A stretch of DNA of 64,000 nt from positions 35,288,608 through 35,352,607 of the forward strand of contig OX246739.1 in assembly GCA_945910005.1 (NCBI GenBank), in the 5' to 3' direction. The DNA is from Isoperla grammatica (lineage: Eukaryota > Arthropoda > Insecta > Plecoptera > Perlodidae). This document shows, one piece after another, positions 58,530 to 64,000 of this stretch; position 1 is the first letter of the stretch; the number at the start of each line of letters is the position of its first letter. The notes below the pieces were generated by a model, which worked only from the letters and a program-made list of their open reading frames with translations, ran no database searches and was not told the origin of the DNA. Position numbers and translations under genes: made by a program.

Positions 58530-58655
58530 CACACGCACAATCACACGCACACGCACACGCACACGCACACGCACACGCACACGCACACGCACACGCACAC
58601 GCACACGCACACGCACACGCACACGCACACGCACACGCACACGCACACGCACGGA
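58530..58655. repeat. (ACACGC)n hexanucleotide microsatellite
   Basis: About 20 nearly perfect ACACGC units. This is the reverse complement of the GTGCGT family motif at 55486-55697, so the same hexamer occurs in opposite orientation 2.8 kb apart. Confidence 0.97.
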
Positions 58656-60573
58656 AAGCCGGCTGAACATCCACACTAACTAATTCTACTTAATGAAACA
58701 AAACAAAAAAACGCTACTTAGGAATTATGGATATTTTCTATGTTGCTCAAGTATGTTGTCACTCCATACATACTTATATCCTGACTAAATATATGAGTAT
58801 TTATTGTCTACCCACAGAGGTGTAAGTTAGAATAGATTTTGGTGGAGGACATTTGCCTTTTGCCATAACGGCACCTAAGTGATAGTTTACAAAATGCGCT
58901 AGTATTATATTTTGGGCAGTTTGTCATTTTAGTCGTCTATATAAACACAAATTGAACCAGGAATTGGATAAAGGAATAAACTGCATGACTGATAAACCCC
59001 AACCATTAGGTAAACATAATACATATGAATATGTGTGTTTTCAGTTTCTTTAGAAATTGTACCATTCATTATGTGATTCGATCCTAGGGGACATCTAATT
59101 ATGTGATCATGTTAACATTCTCTAATTGTCTTACTACAACCTCATCTGTTTATAACTGATCGATATAAAAGAACAATAAATACACCCTGAGAATAACTAT
59201 CTAAAATAAACTTACTTTGAATAATGAAAAATAACACAGTATTTGAATTTTCATTAATATGATTGTCATCATCTGGCTTCGAACGAATACAAATAATCAT
59301 TATTTGAATCACTGTAGTAGAAATGATTAATTCGCTTCAAGTGTGGAGTAAATATTACTGGCGTAGTCGTAATATAATTGTTTGAATCCATTAAAAGCTT
59401 CCATAATAATTCCAGCAATCCAGTTTCGCTGATCTCTCACTTCGCGAAATGTTTATGGCTAACGAGACAAACATTCCGATCATAGAATGACAGCGTTGGA
59501 ATCTAATTATTTGTCTCTCAGCTTCCAGGACAATTTAGACAGCTGTTGTGTTCCTGAGCGTTGCCAACTTTACGTCCGGTAGTTATAATTGTTTCCGACC
59601 ACGTCTACAGCGCACCCAGCTTGCGCAGGAAGCCGCCATTGTTGACGGGACTTGGGAATCCCCCACCTCCACAGGAAAAATGTTTCACGACGACACCGTT
59701 GTGATAAACGGACTCCACGCGAGTACATTCATAACTCGGAACAAAGGGAGATGATATCCCGTCCCGTGGTTACACATTTAACAAAAAGCGCGTTATACGC
59801 GGGTAGCACAGCCACCACGTGGCCACTACCGATACATATATATAACAACATCCGGTTTCTTGTACCTTTAATTATCACGGAGCATGGACCTTTCTTCTCA
59901 AGTGTGAATAAGAGAGTTTCACAGATCCGGACACTATAATTGTTTTCTTCAGTACTTACCCTTGACATTATAATTTCATAATTGGTTTTCATTTGGTTGG
60001 ATTCTGGTCCTGGGACATTGTTAAGGTTTATCGGTTTATCCATTTGTCATGTGTGCCTATGGTATATTTAACTGAACATGTTCTGGCAAAACACAATCAA
60101 TTAGAATGGCTGGTTGTTGTGAAGTGGGGATATTTTTATGTATTCTCGTGTAATGCCCATATACAGTTATGAGAAATGCAGCAACATTGTTAAAATAGTA
60201 ATGTTTTTAGAATATTTTATGAACGTATTAAATGAGCAGAAAATTAAATAAAAAGGTATAGCCTTTCAATAATTCACTGTGGATACAACCGCTTGCTGAT
60301 TATTTGTGAAACCAAAGAGGAATATTTGGCAAATAATGCAGGTAAAGTCCACACTAAATTTACTATTGAGAGCCTTACTAGTACTACTTACAACTTACGA
60401 CAGATCTATCGAATGTAACAATAATCTGTGACAATTAGAACATGAGACTTAATTTTAAGTCCAAAATATAACATAACTCTTACTAACATAATGTTACACT
60501 TTTGAGTGTGTATTGTAGTGTAGACTATGGATACCCAACGGTTGCGGCTATTCGTTTACTGTTTTGATCAGGT
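58656..60573. other. Anonymous AT-rich DNA
   Basis: Overlapping frames at 59548-59754, 59652-59939 (plus) and 59729-60043 (minus) have no motif that I recognise. No RNA gene or repeat is seen. Confidence 0.35.
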
Positions 60574-60889
60574 CAACATATGCTAGTCGGCTAGTACCAA
60601 TACGTAGACGCGTAGACTATGACAGCACAGCATAGTTACGATCAGTGATGCATGCATTGGTCTACGTGTTAGTAGTACTAGCCGACTAGCATAATGTTGA
60701 GCTGATAGTCATATATTATCTACTGTTACAATCAACATATTATGCTAGTCGGCTAGTACCAATACGTAGACTATGACAGCACAGCATAGTTACGATCAGT
60801 GATGCATGCATTGGTCTACGTGTTAGTACTAGCCGACTAGCATAATGTTGAGCTGATAGTCATATATCTACTGTAACAATGGAATCAAG
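60574..60889. repeat. Tandem dimer of a palindromic unit
   Basis: Two direct copies (60574-60732 and 60733-60889) each contain an inverted repeat with arms ATGCTAGTCGGCTAGTAC and GTACTAGCCGACTAGCAT and a middle GACTATGACAGCACAGCATA. The copies differ by a few small deletions: copy 1 has an extra ACGCGTAG-type block, an extra GTA and an extra TTA. The structure suggests a MITE duplicated in tandem, or two linked insertions. Confidence 0.88.
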
Positions 60890-63800
60890 CTGTATAATAG
60901 CCTACCACGTAATATAAAACATAATTGGATATTCAATACATATAGCTCTGAATGTGTTAAATTTTCTAAATCAACGTACCGCTTACAAAATAGGTGTAAT
61001 TCAATTTAATTTTTTCCCGTTGTGTTGACTAATGGATTTAATATAATTTGGAATGTTTTTTTTCTGGATTCAATTATGTGAGTTGATTTCATATTGTTAA
61101 ATGCTCATTATGTACCTTACTAGCAAAATCTAAATCAACACTCTACTCTACACTACTCTACGCCCTACAACTACTCTACTACTACTCAACTGTTACAAAG
61201 CACTGGACAAACTATACCCCTGGCGTTGGGCCTCTACCCTACAAACACCCTCGACGCTAACAGTACTAGCGTTGTTCGACTACCTCGAATATCATAATTG
61301 GTCACTGGGCTACTTTATTAAACTACGAAAGTACGTCGACAGAAGGGAAATTAGAATGTAACAATTATATGGAGAAGTGTTGAATTATAACTCCGTATTA
61401 CACGCGGAGGTAAGATTACTGTAGGGCTATTAAATATCTCTTCTGTCTGCTACGATAGGAGGTAACAGGAGGGGGTAATAGGTGGGTAGGATAGTTTGGT
61501 TGGGTATGAATTTCTGAGTGTTGTTAGCATAGGTCACAGCATTCGCCTCATGATAGAGGGAAGTGTTTGAAAGTTAGAAGTGTTGCCGTGAGCGGAAGAC
61601 GAGTCAGTTGACATGAATATTACCGGTGAATCATCTCGATATGTGAACTTCCTATTGAAGCAAACGAAACATGACATTCACTACACTGATTGTTATAGAT
61701 GTTTGCAAACAAGAATGATTTAGTTGACCCGACAGCCGAGCCTACCGACTAGATCAGTAACAGTGTCTCAAAAGAAAGAACTATAATTCTTAGCCCGCTG
61801 TCTATTGAACGAATTCGATCAGGAATTTCGATTATTGGTCTCGGGATGATTGATCGAAGTCGACCGAGCAATTTCGCCCTTCCCATATTGCGTGGGTAGT
61901 GCGCGCTGGCTGATGGGGGGGGGGGGGGGGGGGCCTTGTCACGGGAACAAGTCAACGGCGCAAGGCCGGTCGGCTACAGCAGCACCTGTCAAGGAATGAT
62001 CAAGTTACGCGCAGCGATGAAAACACTTTCCACGCTTAAGAAAATGCAGTAGAAAGTTATTTCGTCGAGTCAGACATTCTTCGGGGAAGTTTTTTATTAT
62101 CACAGTGGAGTTTTCGTTCGTGTTGCCCTCCCAGTGCCGAGCCGCCCAACAATTTGTCAGCTGGCCCGTTGAGCACAAGATTAATATCAACTTATTTAAG
62201 AAGTTTTGTTATCCTTTATTTTACAAGAAAATCTCAAAGGGTTTGAACACTTTTATATTAAAAGAGAAGAAAAAAAATTTCAAACTTGCAATAACATGTT
62301 TCTTGAAAGCGTCTTGCTAAAGTGAAGAACGACTTTGTTCAGTAATATCTCGCTCGCCGGCGACGAAAGACGTGCCGCGCATATTAATTCAGAGTTTGAA
62401 GTCAGTCTGATCTTTTCTTCTGATGAGTGCCACACCTTTAAAACAAATCCTTATACACACTTAGGATTCGTCGCCCTGGAAGCTTCCAGGGTGTTCGCAA
62501 TCTTCTTTAAAAGGCTTTAAGCCACCTTAATCCTTAAAGAAAAAAACTCGCTATATTAGGGATAAGAGTAAAGTAATATTTAATATGAAAGAAGGTTGTC
62601 CAAACGTGTATAAATTCAATTCTGATACCTAAGCTTTAATACATTTATTAAACATTATATTTTAATTTGAATATTAATAATCTAAACCTCTAGTAAGACA
62701 AAATAGGAAGTTATAGGCACTCGCGTTGTAGATGTGATCTCTGTTGACATGTTGGTACACAAAGCCACAAAACGAAGATATTGTTGAAAGACCAAAGAAG
62801 GAAAGAGTTTCAAAAAGCCTGATTGAGATTGAGAATCGTGGGCTTATTTAAAACTATTTTTCTTTACGATTTAATGGATATTATACTTTTTATGGTATAG
62901 AAAGTGCAAAGAAGATGAACATACGTAGATCATATTGAGAATATTTATGTGATCTGGAACTCAGTGGCTGTGAATAATGATTATAGACATATTATTCTGA
63001 AATATCATTCAGTTTCTCAAATTTTGGCAATAATTTGTCAACCAAGACCAATATATTATAATTATTGCTGATACATTAAGTACCTAGTAGTTAATAAATG
63101 TAAGTTTTCTGAAGCAGTTATGTCTGTTCGTAAAATATGTTCAATTTAATATATTTAAATTATTCTTTCAGTGCGAAGTGTTATTTCAAAAGGTCAAACC
63201 CTCCTAATTAAAATACACTAAAACAAAATTTCTCCCTTCACTTTAGAATTAGCCAAATAAGCCGAAAGTGTTGAGCGAGAGCAGTGTGTATACTGCTTTG
63301 CTACACATTCAAACTTAACTGTTCTATGGGAGTTTCCGGGCATAAATTACTCTCCTCTCCAGCAGCTACAAGCCCTCTTTCATGCAAGATTAAGACCTCG
63401 CTTTAATAAAGTTTACGTACTAATTTGAACAAGACAAACAAAAGATTCCAATACTTTATATTATTTGCTTCGTTATTTTGATAGTTAACAGTACCAATAA
63501 ATAAAAGCTTAATAAAGGAATTATGGTTTCGTTTTAACAGCAATTTGGTATTGTTGTATGATATGCGGGGGGAGGGTATATCCTAGGTAACATACCGCTC
63601 TATACATTAACAGTTTATTCAAGCTAAATGAAATTGCATAAGAATAAAAAATAAATAAAGATAAATAAAGAAGGAAAGATAAATAATCAGATAATGTGTA
63701 TGTTCTACGTACGTAACCTATCTCTCAAAGGAATACACAAAGAAAGTGAGTAGAAACCGGATCAGTTGTTCGGAAGAAATACCATTACAAATTTTGTACA

Positions 63801-64000
63801 AAATAATCTTAACAACGAATAATGAAGTAACTGATAAAAGAAGTGTTATTTTGATGGCTACAGTGTTTGAAAAATAACTGGGAGTAAATGAAGTACACAA
63901 GAAAATGAGTAAGTATAGAATCAACTACGGTACGTTTATATAAAATAACTTTAAATTTTTTCTAGACTTTAGGAACCATACGTAGTTATTATGTATTATA
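60890..64000. other. Anonymous AT-rich DNA to the end of the window
   Basis: A G-run of about 19 lies at 61915-61933. ACTACTCTAC-type words occur near 61140-61190. Frames up to 71 codons have no recognisable motif. I see no gene, RNA or element. Confidence 0.4.

Overview
The window looks like AT-rich, gene-poor nuclear DNA of an invertebrate animal. I could not name the species. The evidence for an animal is: many short-TIR DNA transposons of hAT, piggyBac and Harbinger type, a spliced THAP-domain transposase remnant, a tRNA-derived SINE family with clean target-site duplications, several long minisatellites, and long microsatellites. I found no convincing host protein gene, rRNA gene or intact tRNA gene. 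Nearly every open reading frame over 60 codons falls inside a tandem repeat or a transposon, or looks like chance.

Layout. Positions 1-7500 hold anonymous AT-rich DNA with several hAT-type pieces, including a complete element at 6198-6984 flanked by an exact 8-bp duplication. A 139-bp tandem repeat follows (7601-8105). Then comes a nested block (8988-11040) in which two hAT elements and a TTAA-flanked piggyBac-like element sit in or beside an unclassified dispersed repeat. From 12.7 to 19.7 kb there are foldback and MITE-like elements, a 20-bp satellite and one SINE copy. From 19.85 to 21.5 kb there is a 51-bp minisatellite with a 120-bp higher-order period, open in frame on both strands. Positions 22.5-31.4 kb are mostly anonymous, with a TTAA-flanked element (27005-27736), retroposon-tail-like pieces and a diverged MITE.

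The two most informative loci lie in the middle. At 31485-34305 there is a 2.8-kb element with inverted arms of about 1.1 kb that carry the decayed end of a Cys-rich protein gene. At 35686-39065 there is a 3.4-kb AT-flanked Harbinger/ISL2EU-like transposon. It has two convergent gene remnants that each start about 135-145 bp inside their TIR: a THAP plus helix-turn-helix transposase on the plus strand, and a SAP-domain protein on the minus strand. Both are broken, so the element is probably non-autonomous.

The rest holds a 50-bp satellite (40.6-41.9 kb), a TA-flanked element (42187-42883) with two mirrored CRE-like palindromes, a second SINE copy (42975-43260), more MITEs, a 30-bp satellite (52.26-52.68 kb), GCGTGT hexamer tracts in both orientations, and a tandemly dimerised palindrome (60.57-60.89 kb). 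The last 3 kb look anonymous. The genes do not form an operon or pathway. The biology here is transposon layering and satellite expansion.
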